Positions 1 through 8,597 of a stretch of 64,000 bases of DNA are shown here, in pieces. Source of the stretch: Nocardioides sp. cx-173 (GTDB lineage Bacteria; Actinomycetota; Actinomycetes; Propionibacteriales; Nocardioidaceae); NCBI RefSeq assembly GCF_021117365.1, contig NZ_CP088262.1:372001-436000 (forward strand), read 5' to 3'. Under the pieces are notes generated by a model. That model had not been told where the DNA came from, made no database searches, and was given only the letters and a program-made list of their open reading frames with translations. A program made the translations under genes and the position numbers. Positions within the stretch are counted from its first letter, which is position 1. Each line of letters begins with the position of its first letter.

Positions 1-180
1 GGCCAACGCGGTCATGGTCTGGGTCCCGTCGAGCGCCTCCTCCAGGACGGCCAGGATCTGGAACTGCACGAAGCTGAGATCGCCGTCCTCCCGCAGCTGG
101 TGCTCGACGCCGTGCTGGACGAGCGAGGACACCTCCAGCAGCGCGAAGTAGGCCGCGAACTCGGGGGGCGGGGTGGGCAT
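1..180 (-). CDS. MarR-family transcriptional regulator (partial, 5' end present)
   Basis: The ATG at 178-180 opens a frame that runs without a stop to the left edge, giving the first 60 residues; the C-terminal part is outside the window. The sequence starts MPTPPPEFAAYFALLEVSSL and continues through LSFVQFQILAVLEE, the helix pattern that leads into the winged-helix DNA-binding domain of MarR proteins. It is divergent from the oxidoreductase gene at 262 with only 81 bases between the two starts, the usual arrangement of a MarR repressor and the gene it controls. Two TTCGAATTC boxes lie in that gap. The ligand cannot be inferred from this fragment. Confidence 0.72.
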   Translation of the reverse strand, partial: MPTPPPEFAAYFALLEVSSLVQHGVEHQLREDGDLSFVQFQILAVLEEALDGTQTMTALA

Positions 181-196
181 GCCCGCAGAGTATCGC

Positions 197-243
197 TTCG
201 AATTCGCAATAAAACGACGGTCGCGGGTGTTTCGAATTCAAAC
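197..243. promoter_or_regulatory. Candidate MarR operator pair (two TTCGAATTC boxes)
   Basis: The 9-base word TTCGAATTC occurs at 197-205 and again at 231-239, 34 bases apart (about three helical turns), in the gap between the divergent marR-like and oxidoreductase genes. The second copy sits in an imperfect palindrome: GTTT at 229-232, GAATTC at 234-239 and AAAC at 240-243. The AT-rich words stand out in DNA of about 70% GC. Binding by the divergent MarR protein is inference. Confidence 0.5.
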
Positions 244-261
244 CATCTACAGGAGGTCGTC

Positions 262-1197
262 ATGCACGCCATCCGCTTCACCACCTACGGAGGACCCGAG
301 GTCCTCGAGCTCGCCGAGCTGGCTGCGCCGACTCCGGGCCCCGGGCAGGTGCTCATCCAGGTCGCCGCCACGACGTTCAACCCCGTCGACGCCACCATCC
401 GGGCGGGCTACCTGCGCGATCAGTTTCCGCTCGAGCTGCCGCATGTCCCGGGCATCGACGTCAGCGGCACCGTCACGGAGGTCGGCCGAGGCGTCGACCA
501 GGCACTCGTCGGCACGGAGGTGGTGGCCTTCCTCCCGATGAACAGGCCCGGGGCGGCCGCCGACTACGCCGTGGCCCCTGCCGAGCTGGTCGCCACTGCT
601 CCTCGCACGGTAGGGCTGGCCGACGCGGCGGCACTGCCGTCGGCCGGTCTCACGGCCTGGCAGGCCCTGGTCGAGCACGCCGACGTGCAGCCCGGTCAAC
701 GGGTGCTCGTCAACGGCGCCGGGGGAGGGGTCGGCGGCTTCGCCGTCGCCCTCGCCACTCACCTCGGGGCACAGGTCGCCGCGACCGCCAGCCCCCGCAG
801 CGCCGACGCGGTGCGCAGCGCCGGGGCCCATGAGGTCATCGACTACACCACCACCTCGGTTGCCGAGGCCCTGGCAGGCGAGGTCGACGTGGTCCTCAAC
901 CTGGTCCGCAACGCCCCCGAGGAGCTCGCGGCGCTACGTCAGCGGATCTCCCCCGGAGGTGTCCTCGTGTCCACGACCACCCTCGCGGAGCCCGACCCTG
1001 GCCGGGACGTGCGCGCGGTCGCCGTGTTCGTGCGCAGCGACGCGGCGCAGCTGGCCCACCTGACCTCGCTCCTCGACAAGGGCGTGCTTCGGCTGGACAT
1101 CGGCGCGCGGTACCCGCTCGCCGACCTCGCCCGGGCGCACGCCGACGGTGAGGCCGGCCGACTGCGCGGTCGAACGGTGGTCGCGGTCGCGGGCTGA
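262..1197 (+). CDS. NADP-dependent zinc-free alcohol dehydrogenase/quinone oxidoreductase family protein
   Basis: 311 aa of the medium-chain dehydrogenase superfamily, quinone-oxidoreductase branch: an N-terminal GroES-like domain (MHAIRFTTYGGPEVLEL, residues 1 to about 120) and a Rossmann domain with the glycine motif GAGGGVGGFA near residue 152. The catalytic and structural zinc cysteines of true alcohol dehydrogenases are absent, so it probably reduces quinones or enones with NADPH. The start is fixed by a perfect AGGAGG at 251-256, six bases upstream; the frame is open further upstream, but that part overlaps the divergent gene and its control region. The divergent MarR gene suggests induction by an electrophile or phenolic compound. 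Confidence 0.85.
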   Translation: MHAIRFTTYGGPEVLELAELAAPTPGPGQVLIQVAATTFNPVDATIRAGYLRDQFPLELPHVPGIDVSGTVTEVGRGVDQALVGTEVVAFLPMNRPGAAADYAVAPAELVATAPRTVGLADAAALPSAGLTAWQALVEHADVQPGQRVLVNGAGGGVGGFAVALATHLGAQVAATASPRSADAVRSAGAHEVIDYTTTSVAEALAGEVDVVLNLVRNAPEELAALRQRISPGGVLVSTTTLAEPDPGRDVRAVAVFVRSDAAQLAHLTSLLDKGVLRLDIGARYPLADLARAHADGEAGRLRGRTVVAVAG

Positions 1198-1224
1198 CAC
1201 GCGACAACCGGACGACCGGGGTGC

Positions 1225-1545
1225 TCAGATGCGCGGGCGGTCCCGGTCGTCCTCGTCGAGGTCGCGGCGACGCTCGGCCTCCGCCCGGTCCAGCTTGTCG
1301 GACAGCTCGTTGAGCTTGTTGGTCTCACGGCGCTTGGCCAGCTGCCGCCTGGCGGCGAACTTGGTGACCGAGATCCCGAAGAGGATCGCGACGCCGGCCC
1401 CTACCCCGAGGAGGAACAGCAGCAGCGCGCTCACCTCCGTGCCGAGCAGCTCGAGCTGGCCGGCGGCGGTCACCTCGGCGGTGAAGATGGCGGCGACGAT
1501 GAGCAGCGCGCCGCCCGCGACCAGCAGGAGTCCCAGGATCAACAT
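1225..1545 (-). CDS. Small two-TM membrane protein of unknown function
   Basis: 106 aa. Two hydrophobic segments (residues about 1-23 and 38-60) are followed by a very charged C-terminal tail with coiled-coil character (KRRETNKLNELSDKLDRAEA). The topology suggests a short hairpin anchor with a cytoplasmic helical tail. It begins 10 bases after the helicase stop on the same strand, so the two are probably co-transcribed. No named family is recognised. The upstream region lacks a clear Shine-Dalgarno sequence, which fits translation coupled to the helicase. Confidence 0.7.
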   Translation of the reverse strand: MLILGLLLVAGGALLIVAAIFTAEVTAAGQLELLGTEVSALLLFLLGVGAGVAILFGISVTKFAARRQLAKRRETNKLNELSDKLDRAEAERRRDLDEDDRDRPRI

Positions 1546-1554
1546 GGGGGGAGG

Positions 1555-3891
1555 CTACTCGTCGCGAGAGCCGTCGAGCAGCACCTCCAGCAGGCGGGCC
1601 GCTCCCACCTTGTCGAGGGGGCTGTTCTGGTTGCCGCACTTGGGTGACTGGATGCACGACGGACAGCCCTCGGCGCACGCGCAGGACTCGATCGCCTCGC
1701 GGGTGGCCCCCAGCCAGGCACGGGCGGCCTCGAAGCCGCGCTCGGAGAAGCCGGCGCCGCCGGGATGGCCGTCGTAGACGAAGACCGTCAGCTGGCCGGT
1801 GTCGCCGTGCAGGGCGGTGGAGACCCCGCCGATGTCCCAGCGGTCGCAGGTCGCGAAGAGGGGGAGCAGCCCGATGGAGCAGTGCTCCGCCGCGTGCGCC
1901 GCGCCGGGCAGGTCCGCGGTCGTGAGCCCGGCGTCGGTGAGCAGGTCGTCCGGGACCGTCCACCAGACCGCCGTGGTGCGCAGCGCCCGCTCCGGTAGGT
2001 CGAGCAGCTCCTCGCCGATCACCTCGCCGCTGGGCTGGCGGCGCTTGAGGTAGGAGACGACCTGGTGGGAGACGTCCACCTCGCCGAGCGAGAGCCGTGC
2101 CCGCCCCCAGGCCTGGTGTCGCCGTTCCTCGACGATGGTGATGTCGGTGATCTCTCGCGCCGACGTGGAGTAGCCGGGGTCGGCCCGGGACATGACCGCG
2201 ACGTGCTCCTCGAGGTCCAGCGTCTCCACCAGCCAGGTCTCGCCGCGATGCACGTAGACGGCGCCCTCGTGGGCCGTGCTGTGCACCCGCCCGCCGTCGA
2301 CGGTGCCGACGACGCGGCCGGTCTCGGCCTCGACGAGCTGCACCGGTGCGCCCCCCACCGATCGGATGTCGGTCAGGTCAGCAGCGCGTCGTCGGTCGGT
2401 CCAGAACCACCCGCGGGGCCGACGGCGCAGCAGCCCCGCCTGCACGAGACCCTCCACGACGTCGCGCGCGGTGTCGCCGAAGAGCGGCAGGTCGGCGTCG
2501 GTGAGGGGGATCTCCTGGGCTGCGGCACACAGGTGCGGGCCCAGCACGTAGGGGTTGTCGGGGTCGAAGACGCTGGCCTCGACCGGGCGCCCGAACAGCG
2601 CCTCCGGGTGGTGCACGAGGTAGGTGTCGAGAGGGTCGTCGCGCGCCACGAGGATGCCGAGGGCGTCCTGCGCTCCGCGGCCGGCCCGGCCCACCTGCTG
2701 CCACATGGCCGCGCGGGTGCCCGGGAAGCCCGCCATCAGCACCGCGTCCAGCCCGGCGATGTCGATGCCCAGCTCCAGCGCATTGGTGGCGGCCAGGCCG
2801 AGCAGGTCGCCGGCGCGCAGCGACCGCTCGATCGCCCGCCGCTCCTCGGGCAGGTAGCCGCCGCGATAGGCCGCGACCCGCCCCGGCAGCGAGGGGTCGA
2901 CCTCGGCCAGCAGCTCGGCGGCGGTGAGGGCCACCTGCTCGGCGCCGCGCCGCGATCGCACGAAGGCGAGGGTGCGGACCTCCTCGGAGACCAGGTCGGC
3001 CAGCAGGTCGGCGCACTCCGAGGAGGCGGCCCGCCGGACCGGGGCGCCGTGCTCGCCGGCGTAGGAGGTGAACGGCGGCTCCCACAGGGCGAGCGACACC
3101 TCGCCCCGGGGAGAGGCGTCGTCGGTGACGGCGCGGACGGGCAGCCCGGTCAGCCGGCCCGCGGCGGTGGCGGGCTCCGCGACGGTGGCCGACGCCAGGA
3201 CGAACGTCGGGTGGGCGCCGTAGTGGGCGCAGATGCGACGCAGCCGGCGCAGCACCTGGCTGACGTGGGCCCCGAAGACGCCGCGGTAGTGATGGCACTC
3301 GTCGACCACGACGTAGCGCAGCTGCCCGAGGAACGCCGACCACCTCGCGTGGCCCGGCAACAGCGATCGGTGCAGCATGTCGGGGTTGGTGAGGACGTAC
3401 TCGCCATGGTCGCGGGCCCAGTCGCGCTGGTCGCGGCCGCTGTCACCGTCGTGGGTCGTCACCCGGACATCGAGCCCCAGCGAGGTGATGCTGGCGAGCT
3501 GGTCCTGGGCGAGCGCCTTGGTGGGCGCGAGGTAGAGCACCGTCGCCCCCCGCTGGCCGCGGCTCCCGCGCGAGCGGCGTACGGCGCTCAGTGCAGGCAG
3601 CTGGTAGGCCAGCGACTTGCCGGAGGCCGTGCCGGTGGAGAGCACGACGTGCTCGCCGGCGTGGGCGGCGTCGGCGGCCTCCAGCTGATGGCGCCACGGG
3701 CGGGACACGCCCGTGGCCACGAACGCGTCGCGCACGTCGCTCGCAACCCATCCCGGCCACTCCGCCTCGATGGCGGGACGCGCCGGGACGGTCTCCAGGT
3801 GGGTCAGTCGCCCCTCGCGACCCGGGCCCGCGGCCAGCCTTCGCAGGCGCTCGGATCCGCTGTGCGCGCGTGCTGAGGCGGTCGAGGTCAC
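1555..3891 (-). CDS. DEAD/DEAH-box helicase with C-terminal DUF1998 zinc domain (MrfA/YprA type)
   Basis: 778 aa superfamily-2 helicase. Motif I (GTASGKS) is near residue 90, the Walker B box appears as DECHHY near 197, and motif III (SAT) near 233. The C-terminus carries a four-cysteine cluster, [10 protein letters not shown] then SPKCGNQN, near residues 731-750, which is the metal-binding DUF1998 signature of Bacillus MrfA (YprA), a 3'-5' helicase acting in mitomycin-type DNA damage excision repair. The partner nuclease MrfB is not adjacent. The frame is open to 4401, but residues upstream of the GTG at 3889-3891 are antisense to bldG; the GTG start matches the family N-terminus and leaves a 204-base divergent promoter region before bldG. 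A small membrane protein gene follows in the same direction. Confidence 0.88.
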   Translation of the reverse strand: MTSTASARAHSGSERLRRLAAGPGREGRLTHLETVPARPAIEAEWPGWVASDVRDAFVATGVSRPWRHQLEAADAAHAGEHVVLSTGTASGKSLAYQLPALSAVRRSRGSRGQRGATVLYLAPTKALAQDQLASITSLGLDVRVTTHDGDSGRDQRDWARDHGEYVLTNPDMLHRSLLPGHARWSAFLGQLRYVVVDECHHYRGVFGAHVSQVLRRLRRICAHYGAHPTFVLASATVAEPATAAGRLTGLPVRAVTDDASPRGEVSLALWEPPFTSYAGEHGAPVRRAASSECADLLADLVSEEVRTLAFVRSRRGAEQVALTAAELLAEVDPSLPGRVAAYRGGYLPEERRAIERSLRAGDLLGLAATNALELGIDIAGLDAVLMAGFPGTRAAMWQQVGRAGRGAQDALGILVARDDPLDTYLVHHPEALFGRPVEASVFDPDNPYVLGPHLCAAAQEIPLTDADLPLFGDTARDVVEGLVQAGLLRRRPRGWFWTDRRRAADLTDIRSVGGAPVQLVEAETGRVVGTVDGGRVHSTAHEGAVYVHRGETWLVETLDLEEHVAVMSRADPGYSTSAREITDITIVEERRHQAWGRARLSLGEVDVSHQVVSYLKRRQPSGEVIGEELLDLPERALRTTAVWWTVPDDLLTDAGLTTADLPGAAHAAEHCSIGLLPLFATCDRWDIGGVSTALHGDTGQLTVFVYDGHPGGAGFSERGFEAARAWLGATREAIESCACAEGCPSCIQSPKCGNQNSPLDKVGAARLLEVLLDGSRDE

Positions 3892-4095
3892 CGGTCCAGT
3901 GTGGCAAAGGCCGCCGACATCGTGGCGCGACGGCCGCCCGGGCGACGGCCCTGAGAGCCGGTTTGAGACAGAGGCACGCACGGACCTGTTGCTTCTTTGT
4001 GCAGGCGAGCGGTCGGCATGGTTTGATATTCCTGGCCGGGTGTCGGGCAGGCTGCCCGCGTACGGCGACGAATTCAGTGCCTGGTGGGAGAGAAC

Positions 4096-4428
4096 GTGGA
4101 TCTGACCCTTGAGACGCGCGAGGTCGGTGGGCGCACCATCGTGGCCGTCGGCGGCGAGATCGACGTCTACACCGCCCCCAAGCTGCGTGACCGCATCACC
4201 GAGCTGGTGGCCGACGGCGTCTACGACCTCGTGATCGACATGGAGGCTGTGGAGTTCCTCGACTCCACCGGTCTCGGCGTCCTGGTCGGCGGCCTGAAGA
4301 AGGTCCGTGCCCACGACGGCTCGCTGCAGCTGGTCTGCAACCAGGACCGGCTGCTCAAGATCTTCCGGATCACCGGTCTCGCCAAGGTCTTCGTCATCCA
4401 CGAGTCGGCCGAGGCCGCGCTCGCCTGA
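4096..4428 (+). CDS. bldG: BldG-type STAS anti-sigma factor antagonist
   Basis: 110 aa single STAS domain, close in sequence and length to BldG of Streptomyces (start [14 protein letters not shown]; core [34 protein letters not shown]). The serine of DSTGLG is the expected phosphorylation site of the partner-switching cycle, in which the unphosphorylated antagonist binds an anti-sigma factor and releases a sigma factor. The GTG at 4096 is chosen because GGGAG (4086-4090) sits five bases upstream and the product then matches BldG; an in-frame GTG at 4084 would place the SD inside the gene. The divergent helicase and the downstream pyrophosphatase form a neighbourhood also seen around bldG in other actinobacteria. 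A CACGCC/GGCGTG hairpin follows the gene. Confidence 0.87.
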   Translation: MDLTLETREVGGRTIVAVGGEIDVYTAPKLRDRITELVADGVYDLVIDMEAVEFLDSTGLGVLVGGLKKVRAHDGSLQLVCNQDRLLKIFRITGLAKVFVIHESAEAALA

Positions 4429-4433
4429 GCCGA

Positions 4434-4450
4434 CACGCCCGAGTGGCGTG
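4434..4450 (+). terminator. Short hairpin after bldG
   Basis: CACGCC (4434-4439) and GGCGTG (4445-4450) form a perfect 6-bp stem with a 5-base loop, starting six bases after the bldG stop. There is no U-tract, so it may be a weak terminator or an RNA-stabilising element between bldG and hppA. Confidence 0.4.
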
Positions 4451-4467
4451 GCTCACACCTTCTGTCC

Positions 4468-4493
4468 TTCCTGCACACGCGCGTGCGTAGACT
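4468..4493 (+). promoter_or_regulatory. Possible promoter of hppA
   Basis: A TAGACT -10-like box at 4488-4493 is preceded by a weak TTCCTG -35-like box at 4468-4473 (14-base spacer, shorter than ideal). Transcription would start near 4500, giving a leader of about 58 bases before the hppA ATG. Only the -10 is convincing. Confidence 0.3.
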
Positions 4494-4557
4494 CCGCACG
4501 TTCCGTGACCTGAGCCACACCGTCGGCTCGTACTGATCTCTTCGCAGGAGGAAGCAC

Positions 4558-6930
4558 ATGGCCGGGATTCATCCCGCTGTCGTGGACGTCTCCGGCGGCA
4601 ACCTCGTCCTGGTGCTCGTCGTCGCCCTGATCGCGCTCGGCGCGCTGGCGATGGCGTTCATGTTCCGCCAGGAGGTCCTTGCTGCCGACGATGGCACCGA
4701 CAACATGAAGAACATCGCCCAGGCCATCCAGGAAGGCGCCAACGCCTACCTGACCCGGCAGTTCCGGACGCTGGCGATCTTCGCCGCCATCGCGTTCTTC
4801 GCGCTGCTGGCGCTGCCCGCCGACGATATCGGCGTGCGCATCGGGCGCTCGATCTTCTTCCTCGCGGGCGCCGGCTTCTCCTCGGCGGTCGGCTACCTCG
4901 GCATGAACCTCGCGGTGCGCGCCAACGTGCGCGTCGCCGCCGCGGCCAATAAGCCCGGCGGTCGCGAGCCGGCCATGACCATCGGCCTGCGCACCGGCGC
5001 CATGGTCGGCATGCTCACCGTCGGCCTCGGCCTGCTCGGTGCCAGCGTCGTGGTCGTGATCTTCAAGGACGAGGCGCCCCACGTGCTGGAGGGCTTCGGC
5101 TTCGGCGCCGCGCTGCTCGCCATGTTCATGCGCGTCGGCGGCGGCATCTTCACCAAGGCCGCTGACGTCGGCGCCGACCTGGTCGGCAAGGTCGAGCAGA
5201 ACATCCCCGAGGACGACCCGCGCAACGCCGCCACCATCGCCGACAACGTCGGCGACAACGTGGGTGACTGCGCCGGCATGGCAGCCGACCTCTTCGAGTC
5301 GTACGCCGTCACGCTGGTCGCCGCGCTGATCCTCGGCTCGCAGGCGTTCGGGGACAAGGGCCTGGTCTACCCGCTCCTGATCCCCGCCATCGGCGCGCTC
5401 ACCGCGGTCGCCGGCGTCTACCTCACCCGGCCCAAGGTCGGGGAGAGCGGTCTGACCACGATCAACAAGGCGTTCTACATGTCCGCCGGCATCTCCGCCG
5501 TGGCCTGCGTGATCCTGTCCTTCGTCTACCTGCCCACCAGCTTCGAGGACTTCGAAGGCGTCGGCATCAACACCCTGGACCTGATCTCCGGCGTGCCGGA
5601 GGGCAACCCGGCGCTGATCGCCTCCGTGGCCGTCGTCATCGGGATCGTGATGGCCGCCGGCATCCTGGCGCTCACCGGCTACTTCACCGGGACCGAGTAC
5701 AAGCCAGTCAAGGACGTCGGCAGGACCTCGCTCACCGGCGCCGCCACGGTGATCCTCTCCGGTCTCTCGGTCGGCTTCGAGTCGGCCGTCTACACGACGC
5801 TGGTCATCGGCGCCGCCGTGTTCGGCGCGTTCCTGCTCGGCGGTGCGTCCCTGACGGTGTCGCTGTTCGCGGTCGCGCTCGCCGGCTGCGGCCTGCTGAC
5901 CACCGTGGGCGTCATCGTCGCCATGGACACCTTCGGGCCGGTCTCCGACAACGCCCAGGGCGTCGCGGAGATGTCCGGGGACGTCAGCCCGGAGGGCGCG
6001 CAGATCCTCACCGACCTCGACGCGGTCGGCAACACGACCAAGGCCGTGACCAAGGGCATCGCGATCGCGACCGCCGTACTCGCGGCGACCGCGCTGTTCG
6101 GCTCCTACGCCACCTCGGCGATCGATGCGCTCGAGGACGCCGGCGCGCTCGCCGACGAGGGCGCGCTCGCCGAGCTGGCCGGCTTCTTCGTGTTCGACCC
6201 CTCGGTGCTCGTCGGGGTGCTCCTCGGCTCCGCGGTCGTGTTCCTGTTCTCCGGCCTGGCGATCAACGCCGTCGCCCGCGCCGCGGGCGCGGTGGTCTAC
6301 GAGGTGCGCCGCCAGTTCCGCGAGATCCCCGGGATCATGGAGGGCACCGGCCGGCCGGAGTACGGCAAGGTCGTCGACATCGTCACCAAGGACTCCCTGC
6401 GCGAGCTCACGACACCCGGCATCCTCGCGGTGCTGGCGCCGATCGCCGTGGGCTTCGGCCTGGGCGTGACGGCCCTGGCCGGGTTCCTCGCCGGTGCCAT
6501 CGGGACGGGCACGCTGATGGCGGTCTTCCTCGCCAACGCGGGCGGCGCCTGGGACAACGCCAAGAAGCTGGTCGAGGACGGCCACCACGGCGGTAAGGGG
6601 TCGGAGGCCCACGCGGCCACCGTCATCGGCGACACCGTGGGCGACCCGTTCAAGGACACCGCCGGCCCGGCCATCAACCCGCTCATCAAGGTGATGAACC
6701 TGGTCTCCCTGCTGATCGTCAGCGCCGTCGTCTCCCTGAGCGTCGGCGAGGACGAGAACGACGTCGCCCGGATCCTGATCGCCCTCGTGGCGACCGCGAT
6801 CATCGTCGGCGCCGTCTATGTCTCCAAGCAGCGAGAGTCCACGATCGGCGACGGCTCCGGCACCCCGCCGGCACCGCTTCCGCCCCAGCCCACCATCACG
6901 GACCCGACCCGACCCACCCCCACCGTGTAG
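4558..6930 (+). CDS. hppA: K+-insensitive pyrophosphate-energised proton pump
   Basis: 790 aa integral membrane pyrophosphatase that couples PPi hydrolysis to H+ export, with about 16 membrane spans. The PPi/Mg-binding signature DVGADLVGKVE is at residues 203-213, followed by the acidic run EDDPRNAATIADNVGDNVGD. The residue that sets potassium dependence is lysine (GNTTKA, Lys495) rather than alanine, which marks the K+-independent H+-pumping class. The ATG at 4558 has a strong AGGAGG SD. The last ~30 residues are a proline/threonine-rich tail, an actinobacterial addition. The gene ends just before an unusual triple repeat that separates it from the next gene. Confidence 0.95.
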   Translation: MAGIHPAVVDVSGGNLVLVLVVALIALGALAMAFMFRQEVLAADDGTDNMKNIAQAIQEGANAYLTRQFRTLAIFAAIAFFALLALPADDIGVRIGRSIFFLAGAGFSSAVGYLGMNLAVRANVRVAAAANKPGGREPAMTIGLRTGAMVGMLTVGLGLLGASVVVVIFKDEAPHVLEGFGFGAALLAMFMRVGGGIFTKAADVGADLVGKVEQNIPEDDPRNAATIADNVGDNVGDCAGMAADLFESYAVTLVAALILGSQAFGDKGLVYPLLIPAIGALTAVAGVYLTRPKVGESGLTTINKAFYMSAGISAVACVILSFVYLPTSFEDFEGVGINTLDLISGVPEGNPALIASVAVVIGIVMAAGILALTGYFTGTEYKPVKDVGRTSLTGAATVILSGLSVGFESAVYTTLVIGAAVFGAFLLGGASLTVSLFAVALAGCGLLTTVGVIVAMDTFGPVSDNAQGVAEMSGDVSPEGAQILTDLDAVGNTTKAVTKGIAIATAVLAATALFGSYATSAIDALEDAGALADEGALAELAGFFVFDPSVLVGVLLGSAVVFLFSGLAINAVARAAGAVVYEVRRQFREIPGIMEGTGRPEYGKVVDIVTKDSLRELTTPGILAVLAPIAVGFGLGVTALAGFLAGAIGTGTLMAVFLANAGGAWDNAKKLVEDGHHGGKGSEAHAATVIGDTVGDPFKDTAGPAINPLIKVMNLVSLLIVSAVVSLSVGEDENDVARILIALVATAIIVGAVYVSKQRESTIGDGSGTPPAPLPPQPTITDPTRPTPTV

Positions 6931-6938
6931 CGGCCCGT

Positions 6939-7014
6939 CCCCCCGCTGACCCGTCAGAAACTTTCTGACGGGTCAGCGGCATTTGTGGTGAGTTTCTGAC
7001 GGGTCAGCGGGGGG
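6939..7014. repeat. Three-arm intergenic repeat able to form two alternative hairpins
   Basis: The 18-base word TTTCTGACGGGTCAGCGG occurs three times in 76 bases: inverted at 6943-6960 and direct at 6962-6979 and 6993-7010. Arm 1 pairs with arm 2 as a near loopless 18-bp palindrome just after the hppA stop (terminator-like). Arm 1 can instead pair with arm 3 over 24 bases (6939-6962 with 6991-7014), looping out arm 2. Arm 3 runs into the G-rich ribosome-binding region of the methyltransferase gene. The two pairings are mutually exclusive. Confidence 0.85.
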
Positions 7015-7029
7015 TGGGAGGATGCCGGG

Positions 7030-8505
7030 ATGCCCGAGCCCCTCGACTTCACCGGCCCGCTGCGCGACTCCCTGGAGCAGGCGGGGTTCACCTACGACGG
7101 GGTGCGCGAGCTGCTCGGGAGCGAGGCGCACGACGCGCTGATGCGCAATGAGACCACCCCCGGCCGGCGGCGTACCGCGGGTGCCAGTGCGGTCGAGACG
7201 CTGGTGCGGCTGTTCCTGCTGCAGGTGCCGGTGGCGCGCGAGGCGGCCGAGCGGGCGCTGCCCGGCCAGGTCGACCGGCTGGCCGCCGAGGGGCTCCTCG
7301 AGCAGAGCGTCGGCGAGGTCGCGGCGCGCCTCGACATCCGCCCGTACGCCGCCGACGACACCGACCTGTGGGTCCTCAGCGACCTGACCCCGGGACTGGA
7401 CGGCGGGCCGCAGCGGGTGGGCGCCGACCACGTGCTCGGCATCAGCGGCGCCTCGTCCTCGCTGGCCCAGCTGACCCTGCGCGAGCCGGTCGGCCGCGCC
7501 CTCGACCTCGGCACCGGGTGCGGCGTGCAGGCGCTGCACCTGGCCGCCCACAGCGACCGGGTGGTCGCCACCGACGTGAACGCCCGCGCGTTGCGGCTGA
7601 CCCGCCTCAACGCCGCGCTCAACGGCGTGGCCGACCGGGTCGAGGTGCGCGACGGGTCGTACTTCGAGCCGGTCGCCGGTGAGCGGTTCGACCTGATCGC
7701 CACCAACCCGCCGTTCGTGATCTCGCCGGGCACGGGGGAGCGGCTGGTCTACCGCGACTCCGGCCTGCCCGGCGACCGGGTCGTCGAGGACATCGTCCGC
7801 GCCGCGCCCGCTCACCTCACCGAGGGCGGCTGGTGCCAGGTGCTCGCCAACTGGGTGATCTCCCGCGAGCGGCCCTGGGACGAGCGGCTCGGGGGCTGGC
7901 TGGCCGGCGACTGCGACGCGCTCGTCGTGCAGCGCGAGGTCGTCGACCCGGCGACGTACGTCGAGCTGTGGCTCAAGGACGCCGGTCTGCACGGCACGCC
8001 CGGCTACCTCGAGCGCTACGACACCTGGCTCTCCTGGTTCGACGAGCAGGGCGTCGAGGCGATCGGCTTCGGCTGGGTCAACCTCCGGGCCTCGGGCGGC
8101 GGCCCGGGGGAGAGCCAGGTGGTGAGCGAGCTGCTCGACTGGCCCTACGAGGTCGAGCAGCCGATCGCCCCCGCGATTCGGGCCTGGGGCGCGGCCGCGC
8201 ACGCCCGGGTCGATGCGGACAGCCGCCTGGTGACGCGCGAGGACGTGCGCCAGGAGACCGTGGGGCCGGCCGGTGCCGAGGACCCGGAGGTGATCGTGCT
8301 GCGCCAGCAGCGAGGCCTGCGCCGCGCCCGCCAGGTCGACACCGTGGAGGCGGCCCTCGTCGGTGCCTGCGACGGCGAGCTGACCCTGGGCCAGATCCTC
8401 GACGCGGTCGCCCAGCTCACCGACGCCGACGCCGGGCAGGTCCGCGCGACGTACCTCCCGGTCGCCGGCGAGCTCGTCCGAGAGGGCTTCCTCGAGCTGG
8501 CCTGA
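7030..8505 (+). CDS. SAM-dependent methyltransferase (MTS/PrmC-like core, about 490 aa)
   Basis: 491 aa. The central Rossmann domain has the SAM-binding motif RALDLGTGCGVQALHL near residue 158 and the NPPF signature (NPPFVIS, residues near 229), which is typical of enzymes that methylate amide or exocyclic amino nitrogens, as in PrmC or RsmC. The N-terminal ~140 residues look like a winged-helix-type substrate domain, and a C-terminal ~150-residue extension follows the catalytic core. This long three-part form is common in actinobacteria between hppA and topA. The ATG at 7030 has GGGAGG eight bases upstream. The substrate (protein glutamine or rRNA guanine) cannot be told from the sequence. 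Confidence 0.83.
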   Translation: MPEPLDFTGPLRDSLEQAGFTYDGVRELLGSEAHDALMRNETTPGRRRTAGASAVETLVRLFLLQVPVAREAAERALPGQVDRLAAEGLLEQSVGEVAARLDIRPYAADDTDLWVLSDLTPGLDGGPQRVGADHVLGISGASSSLAQLTLREPVGRALDLGTGCGVQALHLAAHSDRVVATDVNARALRLTRLNAALNGVADRVEVRDGSYFEPVAGERFDLIATNPPFVISPGTGERLVYRDSGLPGDRVVEDIVRAAPAHLTEGGWCQVLANWVISRERPWDERLGGWLAGDCDALVVQREVVDPATYVELWLKDAGLHGTPGYLERYDTWLSWFDEQGVEAIGFGWVNLRASGGGPGESQVVSELLDWPYEVEQPIAPAIRAWGAAAHARVDADSRLVTREDVRQETVGPAGAEDPEVIVLRQQRGLRRARQVDTVEAALVGACDGELTLGQILDAVAQLTDADAGQVRATYLPVAGELVREGFLELA

Positions 8506-8524
8506 GACGTCTGCCGGCTCCGGA

Positions 8525-8576
8525 AGCAGTCACGCCATCGCGGATCGGGTGATCCGCGATGGCGTGAGGCACTGCT
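8525..8576. terminator. Bidirectional terminator between convergent genes
   Basis: A perfect 16-bp stem, CACGCCATCGCGGATC (8531-8546) with GATCCGCGATGGCGTG (8551-8566), closes a four-base GGGT loop. AGCAGT (8525-8530) and ACTGCT (8571-8576) extend it after a small bulge. It lies between the ends of the convergent methyltransferase and secreted-protein genes and can serve both. Confidence 0.85.
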
Positions 8577-8597
8577 CGGTGGCCCGTCAGGCTCGGG

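Noticed and set aside
4084-4095. Upstream GTG start for BldG
   Set aside because: It would place the only good SD (GGGAG, 4086-4090) inside the gene and add four residues absent from the BldG family.
3892-4401. N-terminal extension of the helicase
   Set aside because: The open frame continues upstream but is antisense to bldG; the GTG at 3891 gives the family's usual N-terminus.
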